Source: Akanthomyces muscarius
Taxonomy: Eukaryota; Ascomycota; Sordariomycetes; Hypocreales; Cordycipitaceae
Direction: 5' to 3'
Length of the DNA: 64,000 nucleotides
Assembly (NCBI RefSeq): GCF_028009165.1
Contig: NC_079242.1
Span: 558,001-622,000, forward strand
The position numbers and the translations under genes were made by a program. This document shows positions 9,202 to 20,737 of the stretch, piece by piece. Under the pieces are notes generated by a model. The model ran no database searches and had not been told where the DNA came from. It worked only from the letters and a program-made list of their open reading frames with translations. Each line of letters begins with the position of its first letter. The first letter of the stretch is position 1.

Positions 9202-12200
9202 ATGGCGTCTGAAGCCAGGGACCAGGCCTTTTGGCCCCCGATCGCAAGCATATTCGATTTTACTCTGAAGTTCGAGGAGTCTATATTCACAATTGCGCCC
9301 TCCGGGATAGCAATCGTTTCCATTGCATGCATGCTCTTTTACTATCTGCGCAAGCACACGCTCGTTCGCAATGGCCTACTCTTATGGCTCAAGCTCGTTA
9401 GTGACCCTTGCTCACACCTCCGGTTGTGCCCTCTGCGAATCATGACACGTGCTGACCAAAAGCACCTTTATTACGTAGACATCCGCCTGTGTTTTGATTG
9501 CGATTGACATATCAAGCCTGGTGATACGCAGCTCAAGATCCGAATTTCGCACCCCTACATCCGTTCCGGCCGCATCGCTCGATCTCGTCGCATCTCTTGC
9601 TCTTGCACTGCTCCTACTAGTTGAGCACCGCCGAGCTCTGCGTGAATCAGCGTTTCTCGGCCTCTACCTAAGCATCACATTCCTCCTCGAATTTGCTAAA
9701 TGCCGGTCACACTTTCGCCGTCCCGGCCTGGAAACCCTTGGCGGCCTCGCTGCTGCCGCCGCGATTATTAGATTCGTTCTTATCATTCTGGAAGAGATTC
9801 CAAAGACGAGCCTCATAATTGAGGATACGCTGCGCCGGGTTACTGGCAAAGAAGCTTCAGCCGGGTTCTGGACGCGATCGCTATTCCTGTGGCTGAATCC
9901 TCTCGTTTGGAAAGGCTATCGCGGGACTATTTCGATCGATGATATTAGTGAGCTCGGCGCGGAATTCTCATCCCGGTCCCTGTTCGAAAAGTTCCATCCC
10001 CGATGGCTGGCTCGAGACAAACTCGCTACTTTATGTCTCGCGAAAGCCCTGTTGAGCCACTTGTGGATCTACCTGCTCTGGTGTTTCCTCGCACGCTTGG
10101 TCTTCACCGGGTGCTCTTTTGCTTTGCCCTTCATTCTGCTGCGTCTGACCGATGTTATCACTGCGGACAGCAGACACTCGACAAATGTCGAAGATTCCCT
10201 TATCGGCGCGACAGTCCTTGCCCTGGTTGGCATCGGTCTTAGCCGAGGCGCATTTCAGCAATTGAACAATCGACTGACAACGCGAGTACGGGGTGCTCTT
10301 GTCGCTGAGATGTTGGACAAGTGCCACCGTATCTCGCAGTCTGAAGCTAAAAAGTCGGCCGCCATGACCCTGATGAGTACTGATATGGAGAATATTGCCA
10401 TGGACATAGGTGCACTTTACCGCATCCCAATTTCTATCCTTGAAGTTGGCCTGTCCACATATTTTCTATCGTTCTTCGTTGGCCAGGCTTGCTTTGTTGT
10501 TCTCTTCCCTCTGGCTTTTTCGACGCTCTTTGGCTTGTACCTCGGCTCCAAGTCCGGCCCCGCGCTGGCAACATGGAATGGCAAAGTCCAGTCTCGAGTA
10601 GCTGAGACTTCCAAAATTCTTTCTCAATTGCGCGTTATAAAGATGCTGGGCCTGGGGCCGACCGCTACCGCTTATTTGCAGCGGCTTCGCGGGATCGATA
10701 TCGAGTACTCAAAAAAGTACCGAATCTTCACTGCTGTTCTTATGGGCTCAGCCATTCTCACAGCGTTGCTCCCACAACTGTTGATTGTGGCGGTCGGCCT
10801 CTTTTGGACGTCATTCGACGGAAGTGCCCCTTCTCATACTTTGCCGGTGGACAGAATTTTCCCGTGCCTGTCCATCGTTGCACTGAGCCAGAATCCATTA
10901 TCCGATCTGCTGAAGGCCTACGCCAGCTATTCACAACTGTTCGCATGCCTCGGCCGTATTCAAGCTTATCTCTGTCTCCCTGAGAGTAGTGATCCCCGAG
11001 CTATTCACCAAGTAGCCGACGAAAGTGATGAAGTCCAATCATCAAGCGAGAAGCTGATTGATCCCCGAGACTATGCCATTCGCTTCTCCAATGCTTCCAT
11101 TGCACCGGAAGGTGTTGAAGAGCCTGTTCTACGCAAAGCCGATTTCAGCATCCCCAAGTCGACCATTACTGCAACTGTTGGAGCCAGTGGCTCTGGAAAG
11201 TCCACCTTACTGCATAGTATTCTGGGGGATGCTAAGCTTTTTGATGGATCCATTTCGGTTGCGGAAAAGGTCATTGGCTTCGCCGATCAAACACCCTGGA
11301 TCCAGAATATGTCTATTCGCGACAACATCATCGGCAACTTACCGCTAGACCGCGAGCGTTACAGACAGGTCATTCAGGCGTGTATGCTTGAAGAAGATCT
11401 CGAGCATCTCCCGGATGGCGATGATTATATGGCAGGCACGAATGGCATGAGCCTGAGCGGCGGTCAAAGGCACCGAATTGTAAGTTGTGTACCAAGGCCA
11501 GATGCGCCTTTGGAGCCTCTGCAAGGACAAGAATCTGACCAATGTACGACAATAGGCGGCAGCACGGGCAGCATATTGTGATGCTAGACTTGTTGTTCTA
11601 GACGACATTTTCAGCGCTCTAGACAGGAAAACTGCTGTGGCGGTGCTTTCCCGCCTTTGTGGAAATAATGGTTTATTTCGCCAAGCTGGCACAACTGTCG
11701 TGGTTTCAACATATCTGCGTACGTCTCACCCTTCAAAATACCTAAAGACCTTGTGCTGATTGTCCTGGTGTTGCAGCGGAATGCCTGGACATTGCTGATC
11801 AAGTTCTCGTTGTTGATGGTGAAGGTGGGGTCACTCTGGAATCAAATTCCCACAGCGCCTCTCTTCGCTCGCGGCTTGAAGAACTAGACCCTCAGCTGAC
11901 GGGCGTGGCTGAAAAGGCCGAATCGGATTCCCAACCTGTGAAGATGAAGAAAGAAATGTCTGATTCCGAGCTTGAGCTGCTCAATTCACGCCGACGACAA
12001 GACATGAGTCTTTACAAGCTATTTATCAACTCAATCGGGAAGCGCTTGTTCTGGCCATGGATTCTCGTTGTGATCTGTGTACCTTTGGGTGAAAGCATGA
12101 CAGGTGAGTAAATGACGCGGCTTCGCTTTTGGCCACATTGTACGTTTACTGATGATACGATACAGGCATATATGTGCGCGTCTGGGTAACAAACGCCCCG

Positions 12201-14075
12201 AGTGTCGCGCTTTACTACATCGGCTACGTTGGAATTGTAATGGCCGGCACTTTCGCTTCCGTTTGCACATTCATGTATGTTATCCTAAATTGCGACTGCT
12301 GTGGTCTTCCTAGCCGAAAATTGACGTCGTAATAGACTACTGTATCGCACTCTTGCTCCACGTTCAGCAGCAGGCTTGCACGAAAAGCTTGCAGACACAG
12401 TCATGCGGTCAGTCTCTGTGACGCTGGTAACAAACGGAACTATACTGATACTTGCTCAGCTCTAAAATCTCGTACTTTGCCTCTGCCGACTCCGGCTTCA
12501 TTCTAAATCGGTAAGATCCTATTTTCCGAAACCTGTCTCTTGGGAGAAAATCGCTAACTTTGGCCGCAGCTTCAGTCAAGACATGAATCTGATCAGCTCA
12601 GTTCTACCTTCGTCCTTTTTCTCTTTCGTATACAGTAAGTGATCCATGCTATAATATTTTGAGATCTTTGCATTTGGTAGGTGCTGACTCTTGGCCTCAG
12701 TGTTGTTCCACATTTTGATCCAGTTTGGTATCATCCTCGCGGGTGCGACGTACTCGGCAGCGATCTTACCATTTATGTTCATTTTCATCTGGTTCTTGCA
12801 GTACTTCTATCTTCGTACTTCCAGGCAGATGCGTCATCTCGATCTCGAGTATAAAACGCCGCTGTATACACACTTCGCCGAAACAGCAAGCGGACTCCGG
12901 CACATCCGTGCTTTCGGAAGAGAAGCCGACAATTTCGAGAAAAGCCTTGGGGCTCTCAATATCTCACAGAAGCCTTACTATGCTATGAGCGCTATTCAAC
13001 GCTGGCTTAGCTTTTACTTGGATATGTTCGCCTGCACCATTGGCACTACTGTCACGGCATTCGCGCTGAAGTTTAGTCAAACTACATCGGCTCCTGCTCT
13101 TGGTCTCTCGTTTCTGAACCTGGTTTGGTTCGGCCTGGCTCTCGGGTTCTTCATTTCTGCTTGGGTTGGTCTCGAGACCTCAGTTGGAGCGCTTTCTCGC
13201 CTACGCGAGTTTCTGGACCATACACCTGTGGAATCCCAAGTGCCACACAAAGACTTGCCCCCAAACTGGCCAGAGCATGGCGGTTTACAATTCAGAAACG
13301 TGACAGCCAGGTATAGGTACGAGTTGTGTCGCCTTCTCCGAATTGTATATCACTAATACCTCGTAGCAACGACGCGCCCCAGGCGCTCAAAGGCGTTTCC
13401 TTGGTAGTTACCCCGGGCACTAAAGTTGGTATTACTGGACGAACAGGAAGGTCAGTCAACCAACTACCGGCATAAGGTAGATAAAGCGACTAATTGTTCA
13501 ACAGTGGCAAAAGTTCCATGCTCTTGACTCTGCTCGGATTCCTCGAGTACAGCGGCACAATTGAGATTGACGGTGTGGACATCTCCACCATCCCGGTGGA
13601 TGACCTTCGCGCCCACGTCACTACTGTGTCTCAAGAGAATCTGGACTTCGGTGGTTCAGTCCGCAACAGCCTGCTTCCTTTCGAGCTAGACAAAGCAGAG
13701 GCAGACCGGGACACCAAGGAAGAAGACGCCGAGATCCAAATAGTGCTGGAGCGACTCAATATTTGGGACGCAATTGTAAGGCAGGGCGGCCTAGAGACGA
13801 AAATGGACACAGTTGGGTTGTCGCATGGTCAATTGCAACTATTTTCCATTGCACGGGCAATCCTTCGACAAAGAAAGATCAAAGGAAAGCTGGTGCTCAT
13901 GGATGAGGCGACGAGCCACGTTGACATGAAGTCAGATGCCGATGCGCAAAAATTTTTCAAAGAGGCGTTCGCGGGGTGTACCATCCTGATGATAGCGCAT
14001 AGACTTGAGACCATCGAGGACGCGGATCTTTTTATTGACTTGTCTCACGGTGTTGCGGAGATAGTGGAGAAGTAG
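9202..14075 (+). CDS. ABCC-type (MRP-like) full-length ABC transporter 1, 1417 aa, 11 exons
   Basis: The ATG at 9202 sits in a strong context (gccaccATGg). Exons: 9202-9396, 9479-11479, 11556-11718, 11777-12103, 12166-12274, 12336-12407, 12460-12510, 12570-12634, 12701-13316, 13367-13450, 13505-14075; the frame closes exactly. The order is an N-terminal membrane domain, TMD1, NBD1, TMD2, NBD2. NBD1 has Walker A GASGSGKST (about residue 633), signature LSGGQ (about 724) and Walker B VVLDD, with Asp where the catalytic Glu would be and STY instead of the switch His. NBD2 has Walker A GRTGSGKSS (about 1224, split by an intron), signature LSHGQ, Walker B LVLMDEATS and switch MIAHR. Such proteins export organic anions or conjugates at the plasma or vacuolar membrane; the substrate is unknown. 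It is one of four paralogues here. Confidence 0.93.
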
Positions 14076-14760
14076 ACTTTTGTGGGCTTTGCATTTTCCT
14101 CATAGCATATTTGACGAATTTCCTTGTTACAATATCATAAGCGCGGTGCAAAGCATTGAAGTACCAACTTGAGATGATCACAGTTGGAGGGTGCTTGCTA
14201 CTTGGTACATCTAGTCGTTGGTACCGAAAGCCAAATCCTTATGCGATTGACTATTTCTCACCCATTTTGCAAATAAGTGATTGTTAGAACTACAGTACTG
14301 TTCGGTGGGCTGTCCTCTTTCGCTTGTCGATCACGGTCGCCGTGATGACGACGCTCAGTGGAGCCACGCGTCCCAGCGCGACAAAGCCAGCCAGATGGGA
14401 AAGCTAAAAAGGGACTCATGACACGTGAGCATGTTCTAATCTCCAATCCAACTACCTGAGCCATTTCTGCAAGATTTCCCGCAGCTCGATATCGAATTCC
14501 GTGACGCAACTGATGACGCAGTGTCTAGCGGTCATAATTTGACCCTGTACATCTGCGCACGACTTGTTAGTCAAATGTATGCAAACCCTGGGCTAACTGG
14601 CTTTTGATGCCCTTCGCTCTTGCATATCATCTCAACAGCTCGCCTTTGTTTTACCCAGAATAAACCTTTGTCGTACACTGTTCCTGAGGTCTGAGAGCTG
14701 GCGAAGACTTGGCCCCCAGGTGCTACTGCCGCGCCTAAGAACGCATGCACTGTCTACACG
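14076..14760. other. Intergenic region between ABC transporter 1 and the LicD-like gene
   Basis: No gene was recognised. A CACGTG hexamer lies at 14422-14427, a possible site for a basic helix-loop-helix factor. An ATG at 14745 is out of frame with the main start at 14761 and its frame overlaps that start. Confidence 0.4.
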
Positions 14761-15703
14761 ATGGCTATCATTACTCGACTAGTTTCTACAGCAGTAGTCC
14801 TTCTCGCGGCACTCACTGCTTCTGTTTTGTCGCACCCAGAGCCGCGAGCACCATCCGGCGCCTCTTCCAAATACTTCAGAGAGCCAGGGGGCTCTCTGGC
14901 GCGAATGCATTACGACCTCCGTTACTTTAAGGAAGAAGTCGCCTACAATGAACGGTCAACAATACTGCGCAGCCTCATCCGCAGCTATCTCGAAACTATG
15001 CAGGCCAAAGGTGTCGAGACGTGGCTTGCACATGGTACGTTGCTCGGCTGGTGGTGGAATGCGCAAGTCATGCCCTGGGATTACGATCTCGATGTGCAAG
15101 TCTCCATCGAGACAATGGAATGGCTAGCAGCGAATCTCAACGGCACCGAGTACACACATGCGCCAAACCAAGAAATGGAAATGCCGCCCATCGACGCCTC
15201 GCACAATCGCACTTACCTACTCGACATCAACCCGCACTACATAGACTTGACCTCTGGTGGTGGCCACAATATAATCGACGGTCGCTGGATCGATATGGAC
15301 AGTGGAATGTTTGTGGACATCACTGTTCTTCGAGAGCACCCTTTTCAACAGGGACCTGGCGTGTGGTCGTGCAAGAACGGCCACCAATATACAGCGCAGG
15401 ATCTATGGCCCTTGCGCGTGACGGAATTTGTAGGAACGCATGCGCGGATCCCGCATAATGTTGAGCAAATCCTGAGTAAAGAATACTCGCTGAGCTCACT
15501 CGAAAAGGAAACACACGAGTAGTAAGTGCATATAATTGAGCTCGTGTCTCTTCAGGGTCGCTACTAACGGACAGCGCGGTAGTCATCACTGGAACCACGA
15601 TTTGAAACAATGGGTAATGGATGACCCTGAGCAGCGCGGTCGCGCAAAGTATGCGGGCGCATTGCACAAAAAGCAACAGCTTGAGAACCAAGGACGCCTC
15701 TGA
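14761..15703 (+). CDS. LicD/Mnn4-family protein (fukutin-like nucleotidyltransferase fold), secretory pathway, 293 aa
   Basis: Exons are 14761-15521 and 15583-15703. The 61-nt intron has a consensus branch point (gctactaac) and acceptor. Residues 1-24 form a hydrophobic signal sequence ending near SVLSHPEP. From about residue 87 comes WLAHGTLLGWWWN then PWDYDLDVQV: the LicD block with its Asp pair for metal and nucleotide binding. A TFDI-like VDITVL strand and the C-terminal HHWNHDL segment also fit. Family members transfer phospho-sugars or phosphocholine; in fungi the Mnn4 branch acts in mannosylphosphorylation of glycans in the Golgi. The position just after an ABC transporter may be coincidence. 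An out-of-frame upstream ATG lies 16 nt before the start. Confidence 0.88.
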
Positions 15704-15904
15704 AGCCTACCTTGGACAACGATCCAATGCCAGGCCCCAAAACTGTGTACCAGTGTGGCGAGACACTTTTGTTGCCGTGCTGAACTGAGAATGGCTGTCA
15801 GAAATTTCAGAGTTTTTTCTGAATGGCTTTCGTACGGGTAGCATCACTTTAGCATCTATGAGGGATTATTGAATTTGTTTTAGGATGACAACGCGTGTAT
15901 TAAT

Positions 15905-15991
15905 ACTGAGTGCTCATGGCACGCATATGCCGGACTGAGTGCTCATGGCACGCATATGCCGGACTGAGTGCTCATGGCACGCATATGCCGG
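15905..15991. repeat. 29-bp unit, three perfect tandem copies
   Basis: The units run 15905-15933, 15934-15962 and 15963-15991 and are identical; each begins actgagtgctcatggc and contains the palindrome gcatatgc. They lie between the convergent 3' ends of the LicD-like gene and MLH3. Confidence 0.95.
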
Positions 15992-16056
15992 ATGACGCCC
16001 GCCGATGCTGTGGTCCCTCGATACCATCCTGTGGATCGCACGAATCCGTGTTCGTA

Positions 16057-18603
16057 TCAGCTCATCCATGCTCTCCATGCATTTAAATTGGGCATAACAG
16101 GTACAGCATCGCTGTCTTGGAAGCCGCGACCTGGTAGCGTACGAATTACACTGTGTGCTTTACTGCCCAAGTCCACGAGAGGCGCCATGCTTGGTCGGCC
16201 GTGTGCGCATTGGAAAGGCAGCGAGCACTGAGCGAGTCTTCGAATGAGCGAAGTGCATTCTGCTAATGTTAGCTCATCATTGAACATTATTGCGCCTGTA
16301 TAACCCTGGTCAGCAAGCTTTATTCGAACACTGTGGAAGGAAGTCCTCTCACTTCGGCAAGCTCTTGAATGAAGCAATTCTAATAGGCCAGGCGGGCAAC
16401 CATAAAAGTTTGACTTTGGTTCTGGTTTTGCAGATTCTAAGCGAGCATTGTCCTCCACACTCCACATGTCTCTGCGCAATAAGTCGAGTAACAGCCGCGG
16501 CTCTCCCCTGCAGCGCTCAAAAATGCTTGGCGGCAACGCTGTTACCATAATTCTGGCTAGGGGCTCCTCCTCCTGCCTTCCGGGTTCAACATTCGGCAGT
16601 TGATACCTGATGCCCCAGCTTCCCCAAAACGATTGCCGCCTAGCAAACATGTGGACTTCCTTTGGAGATATGTCGAGAAGTAGAGATACATCCAGAGGCT
16701 CAGCCACAGGACTTGGATTCCCCTCAATCGGCTCAAAATAACATGCCATTAGCTCCTCAAGTCTGCATCGTTCATCCGCTGCGTGTTGATCGACTGCAAA
16801 TAAAGCATATTGGATTTGGTTGAAACGCGATCTGATATTGCCGGCAGCGGTCGCAAGAGGCAATTTGATCAAAATAAACTTGCTATCCACCTGGGCAATA
16901 ATCTCTGCCTTTGTCAAGCATCGTTTCGATATCTGACCGCTGATGGTGGCCGTCGAAGCAGACTGTCGGCTGTTGTCCTTGCAATATTCGAACTCTGTAT
17001 TGGTCGGCAATCGATGCACGGCAGGTTCCACCGTCTCAAACACAGGGTTCTTCCAAAATTGAATCAGCTTATCGAGCCATTGATCCGTGCCTTCTTCGCG
17101 ATGCGTCCCTAATATTTCAGATGTTTTCATGGGATCAGTTTGTACAAGATGATCGTCATTGTCTCCGTACTGCTCGTCGCTGTTTTCGACAAAGGGAATC
17201 CGTAGAAGTTGGCCACCGGAGCCAATGAGGCGTCGTCCATTGTAATATCGTGGTAGGATGACATTCGCACGATGGCCGACCTTGGCTCGACGCACATCAT
17301 CGAGCAAACTCGGGGTATTTCCTGAAGCACTCTGCGCCGAAGCGCCGGCTTGATCAGCTTGGATGAAAGATGGCCAGCCATTTGCTTCAAGTGGTGAGGG
17401 TCTTTGGCGATTACGCGCCTGTTTTTGTGGGCGCATGTTGTGTTTTTTCAGAAAGGCGTAGCAGACAGCACGTAAAAGGCTGGTAAGAGTTGCCAACGTT
17501 GGACTATGTCGCCGGAAGATATCTTCTGCTTCCACCCCGTTGCACTCAAACTTCAAGTAAAACATGGGCCACTTTTCTAAGCCCTTCTTGGGCTTCCATT
17601 GTGCAGGAACCTGACCGTTGGCAGGAGCTTCACCCCGTGCGGTGCTCTCGATAAGACCGAAGCTCGAAGATGCGAATATGTCATTCACCTCTTCAAAGAG
17701 AATGTTACTCCCTAAAGAGTGTTCCATAGGGTGTACTCCGAGACTGATGAATTGTGACTTTCGAGTTGCGACGGGAATCGTGCTGATACATCCTTCGACA
17801 GAAATGTTGCAGTCAGATGCGGCGACCGGTATCCATGAAGCTGCTTCGTTCGAGCCCGACAACCCTGCCTGCATGAAAAGACGAAAAGTTCGTCGATCTA
17901 AGGCTACCCCGCCAAAGCTTCTCAACCGCAGCTGGTAGTCCGGTCTTGCTTCGCGCAAAGTTACAGAAACACTTGTCGGCCAGGCCAAAAGTAAAGCAGT
18001 CAACTCGTACGTCAGGGCCTGGAATTCCTTTTCGAGGCATGAAGCTGTGGAAAACATAGATACACGATGCTTTACCCGTACAGGCATCGAGCCAAACAGG
18101 TCAAAGACAGCAACTCGCGTGCCAGTGCTAAACTCGCAACGCGGAGCAGGAGTAGTGGTCTCTCGAGATATTACGTCCCCATGGCGAATGGCTACCGAGC
18201 TATGCCGGCTTTCTTCTCCAGTATTAGATGAGATTATAAGAAGCGATAACGCTGCAAGAGAAGCGAGGAAGTTCCCATGCCGGCCATGATAGCTTGACGA
18301 ATGAGGAAATCGTGACGTGCCTATTCGCACTAGTGAGCATGACGTCAGGGCTGGTTGTTCGCAAGACATACTGTTCGGTTTTGCTAGGTTTCTGTGTGTT
18401 CCAAACTCCTCTGCCGAGATGCCCTCGCCGTCATCTTCCACAATGCAATTTCCGCGAGCATAGTCGAGGGTAATGTTGACTCTGCGGGCGTCAGCGTCCA
18501 GAGAATTCCTCACGAGTCCGCTCACAGCCCCATTCAAGGAAACTATAGTTGATGATGATGCGATCTTCTCAATTACATCGCAAGGGAGCCGACGGATAGA
18601 CAT
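16057..18603 (-). CDS. MLH3: DNA mismatch repair protein MLH3 (MutL homologue), 812 aa, 3 exons
   Basis: Exons on the minus strand are 18603-18372, 18320-16353 and 16295-16057. Both introns (51 and 57 nt) are multiples of three without stops, so the unspliced frame is also open. Splicing restores the conserved TSRF and ACRSAIMFND motifs. The N-terminal GHKL ATPase has NSLDA, VEDDGEGI and FLASLAALSLL. The C-terminal domain has DQHAADERCRLEE, the full DQHA(X)2E(X)4E metal site of MutL-type nicking endonucleases, plus ACRSAIMFND and FQCAHGRPS. MLH3 pairs with MLH1 in mismatch repair and meiotic crossing over in the nucleus. The residue matching E. coli MutL Glu29, the ATPase general base, is Gly here (SGLVRNSLDA). 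The ATG at 18603 matches the usual MSIRxLP start. Confidence 0.93.
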   Translation of the reverse strand: MSIRRLPCDVIEKIASSSTIVSLNGAVSGLVRNSLDADARRVNITLDYARGNCIVEDDGEGISAEEFGTHRNLAKPNSMSCEQPALTSCSLVRIGTSRFPHSSSYHGRHGNFLASLAALSLLIISSNTGEESRHSSVAIRHGDVISRETTTPAPRCEFSTGTRVAVFDLFGSMPVRVKHRVSMFSTASCLEKEFQALTYELTALLLAWPTSVSVTLREARPDYQLRLRSFGGVALDRRTFRLFMQAGLSGSNEAASWIPVAASDCNISVEGCISTIPVATRKSQFISLGVHPMEHSLGSNILFEEVNDIFASSSFGLIESTARGEAPANGQVPAQWKPKKGLEKWPMFYLKFECNGVEAEDIFRRHSPTLATLTSLLRAVCYAFLKKHNMRPQKQARNRQRPSPLEANGWPSFIQADQAGASAQSASGNTPSLLDDVRRAKVGHRANVILPRYYNGRRLIGSGGQLLRIPFVENSDEQYGDNDDHLVQTDPMKTSEILGTHREEGTDQWLDKLIQFWKNPVFETVEPAVHRLPTNTEFEYCKDNSRQSASTATISGQISKRCLTKAEIIAQVDSKFILIKLPLATAAGNIRSRFNQIQYALFAVDQHAADERCRLEELMACYFEPIEGNPSPVAEPLDVSLLLDISPKEVHMFARRQSFWGSWGIRYQLPNVEPGRQEEEPLARIMVTALPPSIFERCRGEPRLLLDLLRRDMWSVEDNARLESAKPEPKSNFYGCPPGLLELLHSRACRSERTSFHSVRIKLADQGYTGAIMFNDELTLAECTSLIRRLAQCSLPFQCAHGRPSMAPLVDLGSKAHSVIRTLPGRGFQDSDAVPVMPNLNAWRAWMS

Positions 18604-19119
18604 TGCATAAAGAGCAACATGATGGGGGCATTTGATGATGATGCAACAAGAATATGGCAGCACAGAACAGTGACGGAGAGCACCAGCAGTTGCCTTCTTA
18701 TTGCGGCTCCACTAAATCAATCTAGCACCACTTTCTACTGGGGTAGCTCGAAACATGGCAGGATTCCGATAGCACATATCGGTTTGGCGGGGTTCGCAAT
18801 ATACATTTGCGCTGTAGGTACTATTCGAAGCTTCCATTGAGCCTCTGTGCAGTTTGATTATCTCGGCGAGAGCCAGTCAGAGATACTGTGTTGACGACTG
18901 AGCCATACCAGAGTCACGTGATAGATTTCTTCCCTCTTCTTCTCTCCCACACCATCACCGCGCACCGTGGCCCATGACAGCCTAACTACCTACATATCGA
19001 GGAGGCCAAAGAAAATCGCATTATCATCAAGGGAGACCAAGAGAATCCACGCGGGGCTCCATCTCGCTCACGGTATTTGCTCGAACTGCGCGCACACAGC
19101 CAGGAGAGACAGCTTCACA
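18604..19119. promoter_or_regulatory. Divergent promoter region between MLH3 and the small conserved gene
   Basis: These 516 bp separate two start codons pointing away from each other and contain no gene. The palindrome TCACGTGA at 18914-18921 is an E-box that could serve both directions. Assignment to any factor is inference. Confidence 0.45.
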
Positions 19120-20293
19120 ATGACTACCGAAGATACGATTCAGGGAAATCAGGGTATGTCAACAATTCGTCCTTATCGCAGTAAATATAACTTGCTCACA
19201 ACTGGCAGAGCGTCAACCGCAGCGACGACGCCCATTTACAACCTGGGTAAAGAAGCTCACCAACTTTAAGCATTCGTCGGACTCCGAAAGAAACAAGCGA
19301 CACGCCAAACCTCGCAGAGGCGGCAAGCTGAATAACCCATATCCCGAATCCGGAACTGTCAGTCAAAATCATGGCAACCGGCATCGATACAGCGAGAATT
19401 CGTTTACGACACACCAAACCGGCGATACTTCGATCGGTGGCCACTCGGGCCGATACTCGGTAGATTTGGCACCACCAACGGCCGGCGGGAGAAGCATGGT
19501 TGGGACAGTCTCGACCGACAATGATACCGCGCGGTCGCTTACTGCTCCTAGCCATGGTGCCAGCTCTTTGACAGGCACCAGCCGGACCCTAGGGGGAGGT
19601 GTTGAGTCGCGGCGAGGTGGTGACAGCACCTTTTCGAGTCCGGCTCCCTCGGTTCGCTCCTTGACCACGACTTTGACTACAATGCAGTCCATCGGACCCA
19701 ATAACAACACGCAAGCATCTCAGAATAACGCTAGCGGGTCAAATGGCCAGTCAATACAGTTTAGTCAGCCCTTCGCGACGCAACCTCCAGCATCTGCGAT
19801 ACCAGCACACTTGGCACCACCAAACAACCCAACCACATATACGACGGCGACCGCAAATAATTTACTGACTGACAACGCATCTATCCTGACTCTCGCTTCA
19901 TCCAGCAAGCGACGCAGGCGTAGATCGATGGACACCGACGCTTCGGTGAGAGCGCTAGCACCATCTTCACTTTGGGGAGGCAGCCGCGAGAGTCTCCCAC
20001 TTAGCGTCCTTAGCTCAAACGTTGATGGCGGGATTCCAGGAGTGCACCCCAGCGGTGCAAGACTTGGAGCGGAACGCAATAGTATATACTCGACCACAGG
20101 GGCCGCTACTACTATGCCGAGCGACCGAAATAGCATATATACAAAACAGGGGGATGGTGCTAGTGTGAGAAGCGGCCGCCTCGGGCATGGTCGACCAGAC
20201 AGCATTGGCGGAGGAATCGGTATCCCAGGCACTCCTCTGGCCAGTCCTATGGAGGTACCCAATGACGGGTGTGCAAGCTCCAAGGCTGAGTAG
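19120..20293 (+). CDS. Conserved ascomycete disordered protein, unknown function, 372 aa, 2 exons
   Basis: Exons are 19120-19153 and 19209-20293; the 55-nt intron joins NQ to ERQPQRRR in frame. The N-terminus is basic (RRRPFTTWVKKLTNFKHS). A Ser/Thr-rich middle follows, then a block that looks conserved: NNLLTDNASILTLASSSKRR then RRRSMDTDASVRALAPSS and GGSRESLPLSVLS. The tail has two NSIY motifs. From memory, this block belongs to a protein found widely in filamentous ascomycetes that is sometimes labelled a polycystin-like channel; no channel domain or membrane segment is visible, so I do not accept that label. The arginine cluster could be a nuclear signal or phosphorylation target. Confidence 0.8.
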
Positions 20294-20737
20294 CATGTCC
20301 ACAATAGGCGGCATGGCATGATCGCACCCTCTAGAGATTGATGAACACATGATCGCACACGTGGGAATTGTTGGCGAATTAGTAGAAAGACGGCCATAAT
20401 ATTGAGAAGAAAGACGGAACTTTGGCAAGATACCCGCTACTTTAAGCACCACTGATTAAGTTAACTTGGGAAACATAATTACATGTGTTCTTTTCATATC
20501 GCAAGAACCGACTCCTTATTCTCCAATATCAATTAAACTACAACGTAGAGTTTTATACATGTACGGCTTAGACTGTTGTACTACAGGCTTGTTGTATCGA
20601 ATGTGCACCAGCCACTGCGCCAGAGTTAGCGCCACAGCTAGAGCTACCGCAGCTGTCAGTGTCCCGCCATCGTCATGGCGCGTTTGCAAGCTTTCTTTCC
20701 CAAAACTTCAGCAACCAAATCCCATTCGTGCGACAAA
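20294..20737. other. Intergenic region upstream of VPS11
   Basis: No gene was recognised. A CACGTG hexamer lies at 20357-20362. An ATG at 20675 is in frame with VPS11 and could add 21 residues. Confidence 0.4.

Noticed and set aside
16057..18663. Single-exon MLH3 of 868 residues starting at 18663
   Set aside because: The first codon there is CTG; the two in-frame inserts break conserved motifs that splicing restores.
19120..20293. Cation-channel (polycystin-like) annotation of the small conserved gene
   Set aside because: No membrane segment or channel domain is visible; the protein is Ser/Arg rich and disordered.
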